Below are positions 1 through 7,769 of a DNA stretch of 52,481 nucleotides, in pieces. Source of the DNA: Achromobacter dolens (GTDB taxonomy: Bacteria > Pseudomonadota > Gammaproteobacteria > Burkholderiales > Burkholderiaceae_B). Both the position numbers and the translations under genes were made by a program. The stretch's first letter is position 1. The number at the start of each line of letters is the position of its first letter. The stretch spans positions 1-52,481 of the forward strand of contig NZ_CADIJW010000039.1 of NCBI RefSeq assembly GCF_902859745.1. Direction: 5' to 3'. The notes below the pieces were generated by a model, which worked only from the letters and a program-made list of their open reading frames with translations, had not been told where the DNA came from and ran no database searches.

Positions 1-162
1 ATGCTGTGCGTGACCCACGAAATGGGCTTCGCGCGCAAGGTCGCCAACCGCGTCATCTTCATGGACCGCGGCGAGATCATCGAGCAGAACAGCCCGGACG
101 AGTTCTTCGACAACCCGCAGAACGAGCGCACCAAGCTGTTCCTGAGCCAGATCCTGCATTGA
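1..162 (+). CDS. Polar amino-acid ABC transporter ATP-binding protein, C-terminal end (partial)
   Basis: Only the last 53 codons are present; the gene enters from the left edge. The frame reads VTHEMGFARKVANRVIFMD, which is the H-loop and following strand typical of GlnQ/GltL/HisP-type ATPases that power polar amino-acid import. It then gives the usual ending (GEIIEQNSPDEFFDNP, FLSQIL). The H-loop histidine is in THEMGF. The Walker A, Q-loop and signature regions lie outside the window, so the substrate cannot be judged. The stop at 160-162 is followed by a clear intrinsic terminator, so this is probably the last gene of its operon. The family call is confident; the specific transporter is unknown. 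Confidence 0.85.
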   Translation: MLCVTHEMGFARKVANRVIFMDRGEIIEQNSPDEFFDNPQNERTKLFLSQILH

Positions 163-198
163 GGCCGGGCGCCGCCGGGCGCCGCGACCCGAACCGAA

Positions 199-228
199 GC
201 CGCCTTCCCTGGAAGGCGGCTTTTCTTT
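199..228 (+). terminator. Rho-independent terminator after the ABC ATPase gene
   Basis: A GC-rich inverted repeat (GCCGCCTTCC at 199-208, GGAAGGCGGC at 211-220) is followed directly by TTTTCTTT. This is a textbook intrinsic terminator 37 bases after the stop codon. Confidence 0.85.
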
Positions 229-428
229 GGGCGCCGGCCGTGGGCGAAGCGGCGCGAAAGGAAAGGCGCCGAGCACGCCGGGGTGGCCGGCGTACGTTGT
301 TTCCAGTCGGCCGGGGCGCGACGTTCACGGGAAAAACGCTCGGTTCTCCCGGTATCCCTTTGTTACGCCGTTCACCCCGCTGCGGTATGCTACCGACCGC
401 CATCGATGCAATGAGAGGAGCAAACCAA

Positions 429-1445
429 ATGAAACAGACCCCCCGCGGCGCCATGCGCCGTGTCCTGCTGGGCGGCGCCGCGGCCCTGGCCGCCACGCTG
501 GCCCTGGGCGCGCCCGCGCTGGCGCAGAACACCGATTTCCCCACCAAGCCGCTGCGCTTCGTGGTGCCTTACCCGCCCGGCGGCCCGCTCGACACCATGG
601 CCCGCATGCTGGCCGAGAAGGTGCGCGGCTCGCTCGGCCAACCCGTCGTGGTGGAAAACCGCTCGGGCGCCGGCGGCAACATCGGCGCCGACCTGGTGGC
701 CAAGGCCCCGGCCGACGGCTACACCCTGGTGATGGGCGCCGTCGCGACCCACGCCATCAACCCCTGGCTGTTCGCCAACCTGCCCTATGACCCGGTGAAG
801 GATTTCGCCCCGGTCACCATCGTGGCGTCGGTGCCGAACGTGCTGGTGATGAACGTCGAGTTCGCCGCCAAGAACAAGATCGAGAAGCTGTCGGACCTGA
901 TCGAGTACGCCAAGAAGAACCCGGGCAAGCTGAACTACGGTTCGGGCGGCAACGGCAGCGCCGGCCACCTGTCGGGCGAACTGCTCAAGGCGCGCGCCGG
1001 CATCAACGTCGAGCACATTCCCTACCAGGGCGCGGCCCCGGCGCAACTGGCGCTGCTGTCCGGCCAGTCGGACTTCATGTTCGACAACCTGGCGGCTTCG
1101 GCTCCGCTGATCAAGGACGGCAAGGTCAAGGCGCTGGCCGTGACCACGGCCAAGCGCTCGTCGCTGCTGGCCGACGTGCCGACGGTGGAAGAGTCGGGCA
1201 TCAAGGGCTTCGACCTGGGCACCTGGTTCGGCGTCTTCACGACCGGCGGCACGCCGGCGCCGGTGGTGGCCAAGCTGAACAAGGCCTACGCCGAAGCGAT
1301 GCAGCAGCCCGACGTCAAGCAGCGCCTGCTGACGATGGGTTCGGAAGCGCCGCCCATGACGCCCGAAGCCTTCGCCGAGTTCGTCAAGAACGAGAAGGCC
1401 AAGTACCAGGAGATCGTGAAGATTTCCGGCGCCAGCCTGAACTGA
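429..1445 (+). CDS. Bug-family periplasmic solute receptor (tripartite tricarboxylate transporter type)
   Basis: The 338-residue protein has a signal peptide (MKQTPRGAMRR, then an Ala/Leu-rich core ending APALAQ). It carries the Bug hallmarks: PLRFVVPYPPGGPLDTMAR, then VVVENRSGAGGNIGADLVAK. Bug proteins bind small carboxylates or amides in the periplasm, and most have no dedicated permease nearby. The start was chosen because GAGAGGAG lies just upstream of ATG 429; the frame is open further upstream, but that part is low complexity and overlaps the terminator. It stands alone, with the ABC gene terminated upstream and a convergent gene downstream. The substrate is unknown. It is one of three Bug genes in this window. 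Confidence 0.93.
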   Translation: MKQTPRGAMRRVLLGGAAALAATLALGAPALAQNTDFPTKPLRFVVPYPPGGPLDTMARMLAEKVRGSLGQPVVVENRSGAGGNIGADLVAKAPADGYTLVMGAVATHAINPWLFANLPYDPVKDFAPVTIVASVPNVLVMNVEFAAKNKIEKLSDLIEYAKKNPGKLNYGSGGNGSAGHLSGELLKARAGINVEHIPYQGAAPAQLALLSGQSDFMFDNLAASAPLIKDGKVKALAVTTAKRSSLLADVPTVEESGIKGFDLGTWFGVFTTGGTPAPVVAKLNKAYAEAMQQPDVKQRLLTMGSEAPPMTPEAFAEFVKNEKAKYQEIVKISGASLN

Positions 1446-1489
1446 GGCCGGCGCGCCTGGCGCGTTTCGTCGGGAACGCGCCGGGCCTG

Positions 1490-1547
1490 ACGCCGCCCCT
1501 GTCCGTCGGGGCGGCGTATCCGCCGGGCGCCGCGATCGCGGCGCCCG
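1490..1547. terminator. Pair of strong inverted repeats between convergent genes
   Basis: A 10-bp stem (1490-1499 with 1508-1517, loop of 8) is followed by a perfect 24-base palindrome (1524-1547). They lie between the Bug gene (plus) and a convergent minus-strand gene. Neither has a T-run, so factor-independent termination is uncertain, but the position suits a bidirectional transcription barrier. Confidence 0.45.
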
Positions 1548-1585
1548 CGCTTCATCCCCACGCTTCGGTCATCCCCGCCGTTCGA

Positions 1586-1945
1586 TCATTCGCGCGGCGC
1601 GGCCAGCAGGCCGTCGACCAACCGCGTCAGCAGCCTGCGGTCGGTGTCCAGGTCGGTGCAGCCGTACTGGTCGGCCTCGCGGTTCACCCACGCCTCATGC
1701 GCGCGCCACTGGTCGCCCGCGGCCTCCAGCCGCAGCGCGTAGATCCAGATGCCGGTCCAACTGCGATGAAAGCGCAACACGCCCTCGTCGAGATAGATGA
1801 ACCACTTGTCTTCCATTTCGCGCGGGATGCGGCCTTGCCGCAGGCGGGCGTACTGGTCGGCCGTGTAGGTGGCGTCAAAGGGCAGCGCCGCGCGCTTCTT
1901 CGGCGCGGGCAGGTGTTTCCAGGATGCGGCTTGGGCGTCGGGCAT
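1586..1945 (-). CDS. Conserved hypothetical protein (119 aa)
   Basis: The 119-residue soluble protein has no signal peptide or membrane segment. Its centre, EMEDKWFIYLDEGVLRFHRS followed by WTGIWIYALRL, is rich in Trp and Tyr and looks like a compact conserved core. I recognise the pattern as a recurrent hypothetical protein in bacteria but cannot name a function. The ATG at 1945 follows shortly after the divergent start of the glyoxalase-like gene at 2030, so the two share an 84-base promoter region. Gene status is supported by the conserved-looking core and by the reading frame's codon usage. Function is unknown. Confidence 0.7.
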   Translation of the reverse strand: MPDAQAASWKHLPAPKKRAALPFDATYTADQYARLRQGRIPREMEDKWFIYLDEGVLRFHRSWTGIWIYALRLEAAGDQWRAHEAWVNREADQYGCTDLDTDRRLLTRLVDGLLAAPRE

Positions 1946-2029
1946 GGCAACCGGTTTGATTTATGCTGGCGAGATGCGCGCACGCTCGGTAGTGGGCGGG
2001 CGCGATCCCTCGAATACTAAGGCCTGATC

Positions 2030-2392
2030 ATGCATTTGTCCCCCGCCATTCCCATCCTGCGCATCTTTTCGGTCGAGAAGGCGCGCGAGTTCTACCTGGA
2101 TTTCCTCGGCTTCGAGTGGGACTGGGAACATCGCTTCGAACCGGGCCTGCCGCTGTACGCGCAGGTGCATCGCGGCGAGCTGGTGCTGCACCTGAGCGAG
2201 CACTACGGCGATGCCACGCCGGGCGCGGCCATCTTCGTGCGCACCACCGGCGTCGACGATTACCAGGCCGAACTGATCGGCAAGCAGTACGGCTACGCGC
2301 GGCCCGGCGTCGAGGACGCGCCCTGGGGCCGGCTGCTGCGGGTGACCGACCCGTTCGGCAACCGCCTGACGTTCTGCGAATCGCAAGACTGA
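2030..2392 (+). CDS. Glyoxalase/bleomycin-resistance superfamily protein
   Basis: The 120-residue protein has the vicinal-oxygen-chelate fold pattern. An N-terminal strand-helix-strand carries REFYLDFLGFEWDWEHRFEP, and the C-terminal half ends in the typical LLRVTDPFGNRLTFCE. The length and the DWEHRF segment match bleomycin-binding-type members, which work as dimers. Whether it sequesters a drug or is an enzyme cannot be told. The ATG at 2030 is preceded by AAGGCCTGATC. It is divergent from the 119-aa gene and convergent with the ABC-type binding protein downstream. The family is sure; the activity is not. Confidence 0.85.
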   Translation: MHLSPAIPILRIFSVEKAREFYLDFLGFEWDWEHRFEPGLPLYAQVHRGELVLHLSEHYGDATPGAAIFVRTTGVDDYQAELIGKQYGYARPGVEDAPWGRLLRVTDPFGNRLTFCESQD

Positions 2393-2403
2393 GTCCATGA
2401 GCC

Positions 2404-2439
2404 GCGCTACCCGGGCGCGCGCGCACGCCCAGGTAGCGC
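2404..2439. terminator. Hairpin between convergent genes
   Basis: A 14-position stem with one mismatch (2404-2417 paired with 2426-2439, loop 2418-2425) fills the 98-base gap between two convergent stop codons (2392 and 2491). There is no U-run. It is a likely bidirectional terminator or barrier. Confidence 0.5.
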
Positions 2440-2490
2440 CGCGCGCGCTCCAGCGTTCCCGGCGGATCCGCGACGCCAGGTCCTCGGCGG

Positions 2491-3666
2491 CTACATCTTG
2501 CAGTCGGCCGCGTGCACGTCGGTGTGGTCGCGGGCGATGACCTTGAGATTCCTGTAGACCAGCTTGCCGTCCGCGCCGGCCTCGATGTGCAGCAGATACC
2601 AGTCCTGCACGGGGTGCTGGTTGGGGCCGAACTTGAACTTGCCGCGCACGCTGGGGAAGTCGGCACGGCGCAGCGCGTCGCGGAACGCGTCGGCCTTGCC
2701 GGTGATGTCGCCGTCCACGGCCTTCAGGCCCGAGGCGATCAGGTTGGCGGTGTCGTAGGCCTGCGCCGCATAGGCGGTGGGCGCGCGGTTGTAGGCCTTG
2801 GTGAAGGCTTCGACGAAGTGCCTGTTCTGCGGGTTGTCCAGGTCCGCGCTCCACAGCGAACTCAGGTAGAAGCCCTTGCCGGCGGTGCCGGTGGCGGCCA
2901 GCATGCGTTCGTCCATCGAGTAGATGGGCGTGATCATCTTGATCTTGTCGGCCAGGCCGGAGTTGGCGTATTGCTTGGTCAGGTTGATGCCGGCGCCGCC
3001 CGGGTGGAACTGGAAGATGGCGTCCGGGTTGAGCGCTCGGATGCGCGCCAGCTCGACCGAGAAGTCGGCCTGTTCCAGCTTGGTGTAGATCTCCTCGGCG
3101 ATCTCGCCCTTGTAGGTGCGCTTGAAACCGGCGACGGCGTCGCGGCCGGCCTGGTAGTTCGGCGCCATGACGACGACGCGCTTGGCGCCCAGCTCGTTGG
3201 CGGCGATGCCGGCGGTGTCGGCGTACGAGTCGTTCTGGAAGGCGACGGCGAAGTAGTTGGGATTGCAGGCCTTGCCGGCGTAGTTGGAGGGGCCGGCGTT
3301 CAGGCTGACGTAGAAGCCGCCGGCGTTGAGCACCGTCGGCCCGACCGCCGCCATGACGTTGGAGAAGTTCACGCCGGTGAACAGGCGCACGCCGCCCTGC
3401 ACCATCTTGTCGGCGATCTGCTTGGCGTTGGCCGGCTTGAGCGCGTCGTCCTCCACGCGCACGTTGACCGGCACGCCGCCGAGCTTGCCGCCGCCTTCCT
3501 TGACCGCCAGCATGAAGGCGTCGCGCTCGTCCTCGCCGATGTAGCCGGCGGGCGTGGACAGCGTGCCGATGAAGCCGATGTCCACGGGTTTCTGCTGGGC
3601 CTGGACGCCGCCGGCGGCCAGCGCCAGCAGCAGCGCGGCGCCGCCGCGGGTGATGCGTGTCGTCAT
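2491..3666 (-). CDS. ABC transporter substrate-binding protein, branched-chain amino-acid/aromatic type (last gene of the gentisate operon)
   Basis: The 391-residue type I periplasmic binding protein (LivJ/LivK class) starts MTTRITRGG with a signal peptide ending GGVQAQQ. It continues KPVDIGFIGTLSTPAG, with the repeated bi-lobed pattern and a C-terminal VRGKFKFGPNQHPVQDWYL block. The ATG at 3666 has an excellent AGGAGGAG site 6-7 bases upstream; the frame remains open upstream but without a better start. It is 28 bases after the hydroxylase stop and is the last gene of the minus-strand aromatic operon. It has no permease or ATPase beside it. It resembles the livK-like protein at 40.6-41.8 kb, including the terminal DCK(M/L). 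It probably binds 3-hydroxybenzoate or a related aromatic acid; that is inferred from context only. Confidence 0.9.
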   Translation of the reverse strand: MTTRITRGGAALLLALAAGGVQAQQKPVDIGFIGTLSTPAGYIGEDERDAFMLAVKEGGGKLGGVPVNVRVEDDALKPANAKQIADKMVQGGVRLFTGVNFSNVMAAVGPTVLNAGGFYVSLNAGPSNYAGKACNPNYFAVAFQNDSYADTAGIAANELGAKRVVVMAPNYQAGRDAVAGFKRTYKGEIAEEIYTKLEQADFSVELARIRALNPDAIFQFHPGGAGINLTKQYANSGLADKIKMITPIYSMDERMLAATGTAGKGFYLSSLWSADLDNPQNRHFVEAFTKAYNRAPTAYAAQAYDTANLIASGLKAVDGDITGKADAFRDALRRADFPSVRGKFKFGPNQHPVQDWYLLHIEAGADGKLVYRNLKVIARDHTDVHAADCKM

Positions 3667-3694
3667 GGTTGTCTCCTCCTGTGCCTGCTTTTTT

Positions 3695-4915
3695 TTATGG
3701 CTGGATGGGTCCCGCGAGACAGTTCTCCACCTTCCAGCCGTAGAGCCACTGCAACGCGTCGTAGAACTGCGACTGGCCGCGGCCGGTCCACAGCATGTTG
3801 CGCACGGTGCGTTCGACACCGCGCGCGTGATAGAGCCTGCCCATCTCGCGGGTCGACCAGACCACGCGCGCGCTGCGCGGAATGCGCACCGATTCGTACA
3901 GCCGGAAGGCGGCCTCCAGATCGTGGTCGCAACGCTTGACGGCCTCGCCCAAGGTCACCGCGTCTTCCAGCGCCATGCAGGCGCCCTGGGCCATGTATTG
4001 GGTCATGGGGTGGGCGGCGTCGCCCAGGATCGTCATTCGGCCCTGGCCCCACTGTTCGACCGGCTCGCGATCGGCGGTGGCCCAGCGCTTCCACGACGTG
4101 GGGCGGTCCAGCATCTGGTGCGGGCGCGGGTGGATGCCCTGGAAATACGACAGCACTTCCTCCTTGCTGCCTTCGCGTACGCCCCATTGTTCCTGCTCGC
4201 GGCTGTGGAAGGTCACCACCAGGTTGTATTGCTGGCCGCCGCGCAGCGGGTAGTGCACCAGGTGGCAGTGCGGGCCGGCCCACAGCACCGGCGCGTTGAT
4301 GCGCAGTTCCTCGGGCATGTTGTCGCGCTCGACCACGGCGCGGTAGACCACGTGGCCGGTCACGCGCGGCGGATCGCCGATCAGGTGTTCGCGGATCACG
4401 GACTTGACGCCGTCGGCGCCCACCACGGCGTCGGCCTGGTAGCGGTTGCCTTCGGTGTCGGTGACCTCCACGCGCTTGCCGTCCTGCGCCACGCCGGCGA
4501 TCTGCGTCGAGGTGCGAAAGCGGATCAACGGATTCTGCTGCACCGCTTCCAGGATCGACAGATGGATATCGGCGCGATGGATCACGGCGTAGGGGCCGCC
4601 GAAGCGCTCGCGGAAGGCCTCGCCGGTGTCGATGCGCACCACTTCGCGCGCGTCGACCGCGTCCATCATGATGATGTGGTCGGTGAAGACGGAGCGCTGG
4701 CGCGCCGTGGCGCCCACGCCCAGCGCGTCGAGCGCGGCGAAGGCGTTGGGGCCGAGCTGGATGCCGGCGCCGATCTCGCCGATGTGCGCGGCCTGTTCCA
4801 GCAGTTGCACCGCGATGCCCTGGCGCGTCAGCGCCAGCGCCGCGGCCAGGCCGCCGATGCCGCCGCCCACGACGATGACGGATTGGGGCGGGTTCTTTGC
4901 GGGAGTTGCATTCAT
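3695..4915 (-). CDS. FAD-dependent monooxygenase, probable 3-hydroxybenzoate 6-hydroxylase
   Basis: The 406-residue single-component flavoprotein hydroxylase has a GGGIGG dinucleotide motif at 17-22, a DG motif (VVGADGVKSVIR, 168-169) and a GD motif (TILGDAAHPM, 298-299). The family inserts one oxygen into an aromatic ring using NAD(P)H and O2. By homology alone it could be salicylate 1-hydroxylase, which makes catechol. The same operon encodes the whole gentisate route and no catechol dioxygenase, so 3-hydroxybenzoate to gentisate is the better reading. The ATG at 4915 follows the FAD oxidoreductase by 19 bases. Cytosolic. Confidence is high for the enzyme class and moderate for the substrate. 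Confidence 0.85.
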   Translation of the reverse strand: MNATPAKNPPQSVIVVGGGIGGLAAALALTRQGIAVQLLEQAAHIGEIGAGIQLGPNAFAALDALGVGATARQRSVFTDHIIMMDAVDAREVVRIDTGEAFRERFGGPYAVIHRADIHLSILEAVQQNPLIRFRTSTQIAGVAQDGKRVEVTDTEGNRYQADAVVGADGVKSVIREHLIGDPPRVTGHVVYRAVVERDNMPEELRINAPVLWAGPHCHLVHYPLRGGQQYNLVVTFHSREQEQWGVREGSKEEVLSYFQGIHPRPHQMLDRPTSWKRWATADREPVEQWGQGRMTILGDAAHPMTQYMAQGACMALEDAVTLGEAVKRCDHDLEAAFRLYESVRIPRSARVVWSTREMGRLYHARGVERTVRNMLWTGRGQSQFYDALQWLYGWKVENCLAGPIQP

Positions 4916-4934
4916 TGCCAGGTTCCTTGCGTAT

Positions 4935-6287
4935 TCATTCTTGACGGCCGAGGAAGGCGCCTTGCCGTTGCAGTTGCGCCTGCAGCGCCGCCACCGGCAC
5001 CTCGGCGGGCGCATGGCCGTCGCGCAGCGCCATGGCGGCTGCGGTGCCGGCGGCCTCGCCCATGACGAAGCAACTGCCGCTGACGCGGGCGGCCGACTGG
5101 CCTTCGTGCGTCATCGAGGCGCAGCGTCCGGCCACCAGCACGTTGGCGGCGACGCCGGGACCGCGGCGCGGCACCATCATGCGGAAAGGGAGCTGGTTGT
5201 AGCCGCGCGATTCCGGAATCGGCGGCCACAGCCATTGCACGTCGCCGGCGGTGTGCATTTCCAGCGGCCAGCCGTTCACGCCGATGCTGTCCTCGAAGTC
5301 GGCGCAGCCCAGCACGTCTTCCTTGGTCAGCATGGCCTCGCCAACGATGCGGCGGGTCTCGCGGATGCCGAGCTGCGGCGCGATGTCGAGCACATAGGCG
5401 TTCTCAAAGCCCGGCACCTTGGCGCGCAGGAACTTCAGGTATTCGGTGATCTGGCGGCGGCCTTCCAGCTCGCCGGCCGAGAGCGAGGCGGCGTCGGTGC
5501 CGTCGGCCGCGCTGCCGTCGGCGTTGGCCAGTTGCGTGACGTTGACGCGCCACTCGTAGTCATGCTTTTGCGGCCGCACGATGGCGCCGCGCCGCGGGAA
5601 AGTGAATTCGCCGCTGGCGGCGGCCTGGTCCATCAGTTGGGGAATGGTCTTCCACGCCTCCTGGGCGCGGGCGCCGTCGACGTTGCCGACCTTGAACATC
5701 AGCGTGGGGTAGAGCATGTGGCCGTGCGCGTCGCCCTTTTCGAACGGCAGGCCGCCCCATTGCGCGATGTCGGCGTCGCCCGAGCAGTCGATGAAGACCT
5801 TGCCGCGCACCGCGCAGCGGCCGGACTTGGTCTCCAGGAACAGCGCGTCGACATTGCCGGCGGCGTCGCGCGCCAGGCCGGTGGCCAATGCGTGGAACAG
5901 GATTTTTGCGCCGCTGTCCTGCACCATGCCGTCGGCGGCGCACTTGAAGGCCGAGACGTCGTAGGCCTGGGCGTGGATCTTGCCCAGGATCAGGTGCGGG
6001 TCGTTCAGGCCGTCCAGCGCGCGCATGCGGTCCAGCAGCTCGTCCGTCATGCCGTGCACCACCTGGCGGATGGCGCCGCGCACGTTGGCGTGCAGGCCGC
6101 AGAAGTTGGAGACGCCCGCCGCCGTGCCCATGCCGCCGAGAAAGCCATAGCGTTCCACCAGCAGGACGCTGGCGCCGTTGCGGGCGGCGCTGGCAGCCGC
6201 CAGGATGCCGGCGGGGCCGCCGCCCAGCACGACAACGTCGTATTCGCCATAGAGCGGCACCTGGCGGGCGGGTTCGGTGAGGGTCAT
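4935..6287 (-). CDS. FAD-dependent oxidoreductase (FAD_oxidored family), role unknown
   Basis: The 450-residue protein opens with a Rossmann FAD-binding segment (YDVVVLGGGPAGILAAASAA), then ERYGFLGGMGTAAGVSNFCG. A FIDCSGDADIAQWGG motif is characteristic of this oxidoreductase family, and a C-terminal GRCASMTHEGQSAARVSGSC block completes the FAD site. The ATG at 6287 has a good CAAGGAGACA site. It lies between the Bug receptor and the hydroxylase in the gentisate operon. The known steps from 3-hydroxybenzoate to fumarate and pyruvate do not need it. It may feed another substrate into the pathway, for example by oxidising a side chain, but that is a guess. Confidence 0.85.
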   Translation of the reverse strand: MTLTEPARQVPLYGEYDVVVLGGGPAGILAAASAARNGASVLLVERYGFLGGMGTAAGVSNFCGLHANVRGAIRQVVHGMTDELLDRMRALDGLNDPHLILGKIHAQAYDVSAFKCAADGMVQDSGAKILFHALATGLARDAAGNVDALFLETKSGRCAVRGKVFIDCSGDADIAQWGGLPFEKGDAHGHMLYPTLMFKVGNVDGARAQEAWKTIPQLMDQAAASGEFTFPRRGAIVRPQKHDYEWRVNVTQLANADGSAADGTDAASLSAGELEGRRQITEYLKFLRAKVPGFENAYVLDIAPQLGIRETRRIVGEAMLTKEDVLGCADFEDSIGVNGWPLEMHTAGDVQWLWPPIPESRGYNQLPFRMMVPRRGPGVAANVLVAGRCASMTHEGQSAARVSGSCFVMGEAAGTAAAMALRDGHAPAEVPVAALQAQLQRQGAFLGRQE

Positions 6288-6373
6288 GCTTGTCTCCTTG
6301 CTGTCCTGCTTGACTGTCTGGTGGTGCGAAATGCGAAATGCTGGACGGCGAGGCCGCCCGTTCACAGGCCTTC

Positions 6374-7378
6374 TTATTGGCCCTTGATGCCGAGCTTGGT
6401 GATGAGCGGTTCCCAGCGCTTGAGCTCATCGTCCATGTAGGCGCGGAACTCGGCCTGGGTGCTGCCCACCGGATCCATGAACTGCGCCTGCAGGCGCTTG
6501 ACCACCTCGGGGTCGCGGATCGCCTGGGTCAGCGCGTCCGACAGCTTCTTCTGGATGTCGGCGGGCACCTTGGACGAAATCACGAAACCGATCCAGGCCG
6601 AGCCCTCGATGCCGGGCACGCCGACTTCGGCCAGCGTGGGGATCTCGGGCAGCAGGGTGGAACGCCTGGACGAGGTCACGGCCAGCGCCTTCAGGCGGCC
6701 GTCCTTGACCATGCTCATGACCGCGATCGGCGGCAGCGCGGCGAACTGCGTGTCGCCCGACAGCAGCGAAGTCAGCGCGGCCGGCGACGACGGATACGGC
6801 ACGTGCGTGGCGCGCGCGCCGATCCGCTGCAGCAGCAGTTCCACCGCCAGGTGCGAAACGGTGCCGGCGCCGGGCGAGGGGAAGTTGTACTTGTCCGGGT
6901 TCTTCTTGAGCGCCTCCAGCAACTGGCCGACGTTGTCGATGCCGGAGTTGGCCGGCACCACCAGCACGTTGGGCTGGTGCACCGCCAGCGTCAGCGGCGC
7001 CAGGTCGGTGGCCGGCGCGTAGGGCAGCTTGTCGAACAGCAGCGTGTTGTTCACCAGCGGGCCGGTGATCGAGACGCCGAAGGTGTAGCCGTCGGGCTTG
7101 GCGTTGGCGATGGCGAAGGTGCCGATGTTGCCGCTGGCGCCCGGTTTGTTCTCCACCACCACGGTCTGGCCGAGGATGGCGCCGGCCTTCTCGCCGACGA
7201 TGCGCGCCACCTGGTCGGGGCTGGAGCCCGGACCGAACGGCACCAGCGCCTTGAGCGGCTGCGACGGCCAGGCGTCGGCGGCCTGCGCCGCGCCCAGCGG
7301 CGCCAGGGCCACCAGTCCCAGCGCCAGCGCGCGCGCCGTCAAAGCGCGCGCCCGCGCCAGGGTTGAGGGCTTATGCAT
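6374..7378 (-). CDS. Bug-family periplasmic solute receptor in the gentisate operon
   Basis: The 334-residue protein has a long Ala/Leu-rich signal peptide (ending AAQAADAWPSQPL) and the Bug motifs LKALVPFGPGSSPDQVARIV and VVVENKPGASGNIG. The ATG at 7378 lies inside the end of the preceding chorismate-mutase-like gene, overlapping it by 8 bases. A GGGAGA site is also within that gene, implying translational coupling. It is encoded among catabolic genes, so its ligand is probably an aromatic acid taken in by the cell. No TctA/TctB membrane genes are present in this window. Confidence 0.92.
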   Translation of the reverse strand: MHKPSTLARARALTARALALGLVALAPLGAAQAADAWPSQPLKALVPFGPGSSPDQVARIVGEKAGAILGQTVVVENKPGASGNIGTFAIANAKPDGYTFGVSITGPLVNNTLLFDKLPYAPATDLAPLTLAVHQPNVLVVPANSGIDNVGQLLEALKKNPDKYNFPSPGAGTVSHLAVELLLQRIGARATHVPYPSSPAALTSLLSGDTQFAALPPIAVMSMVKDGRLKALAVTSSRRSTLLPEIPTLAEVGVPGIEGSAWIGFVISSKVPADIQKKLSDALTQAIRDPEVVKRLQAQFMDPVGSTQAEFRAYMDDELKRWEPLITKLGIKGQ

Positions 7379-7769
7379 GCTTGTCTCCCGCGATCTTCAT
7401 ATTGTTGAAATAGGTCTGCTCATTGGCGATGAAGGCCGCCACCATGGCGCGGTAGGCGGCGTCCACCACCTGGTCCAGGTTTTCGAAGCCCTGGTTGTGG
7501 CGCTCGGCCAGGCGCCGCGCTTTTTCGAACACCTCGGCCTGGCGCGCCGGCGCGCTGACCTGGAAGGCGTCGCGCTTGAAGCGCGCGGCGTCCTTGACGT
7601 ACATGGCGCGTTCGGCGATCAGGCGCACGATCTCGTCGTCCAGGCGGTCGATGTTGGCGCGCACTTCGGCCAGGTTGGCGCACAGCGGGCGGTAGTCCGG
7701 GTCGGTGTATTCGCGCAGCGGCGCGCCCTGGGTGTCGGGCTCCTGGCCCGGGGAAACTTGCGAGGTCAC
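7371..7769 (-). CDS. Chorismate-mutase-fold protein, PchB-like
   Basis: The 132-residue protein has about 30 leading residues, then an AroQ-type helical domain: NLAEVRANIDRLDDEIVRL, then YVKDAARFKRD, APARQAEVFEKA, and FIANEQTYFN. By memory it resembles isochorismate pyruvate-lyase PchB more than the metabolic mutases, for example YVK-AARFK and the A-PAR block. The Arg in VRANID, the Arg in AERAMYVK and the Lys in RFK fit the usual active-site basic residues. A Glu or Gln sits where PchB has Gln90. The start is GTG at 7769, overlapping the isomerase stop (GTGA); no ATG fits the coupled arrangement. Its role in a gentisate operon is unclear. Confidence 0.8.
   Translation of the reverse strand: MTSQVSPGQEPDTQGAPLREYTDPDYRPLCANLAEVRANIDRLDDEIVRLIAERAMYVKDAARFKRDAFQVSAPARQAEVFEKARRLAERHNQGFENLDQVVDAAYRAMVAAFIANEQTYFNNMKIAGDKHA

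Noticed and set aside
6-428. N-terminal extension of the first Bug gene
   Set aside because: It would run across the ABC gene end and a terminator; ATG 429 with a strong ribosome site and signal peptide is the true start.
3695-4915. Salicylate 1-hydroxylase (catechol-forming) as the function of the hydroxylase
   Set aside because: The same operon holds the full gentisate pathway and no catechol dioxygenase, so a gentisate-forming enzyme fits better.
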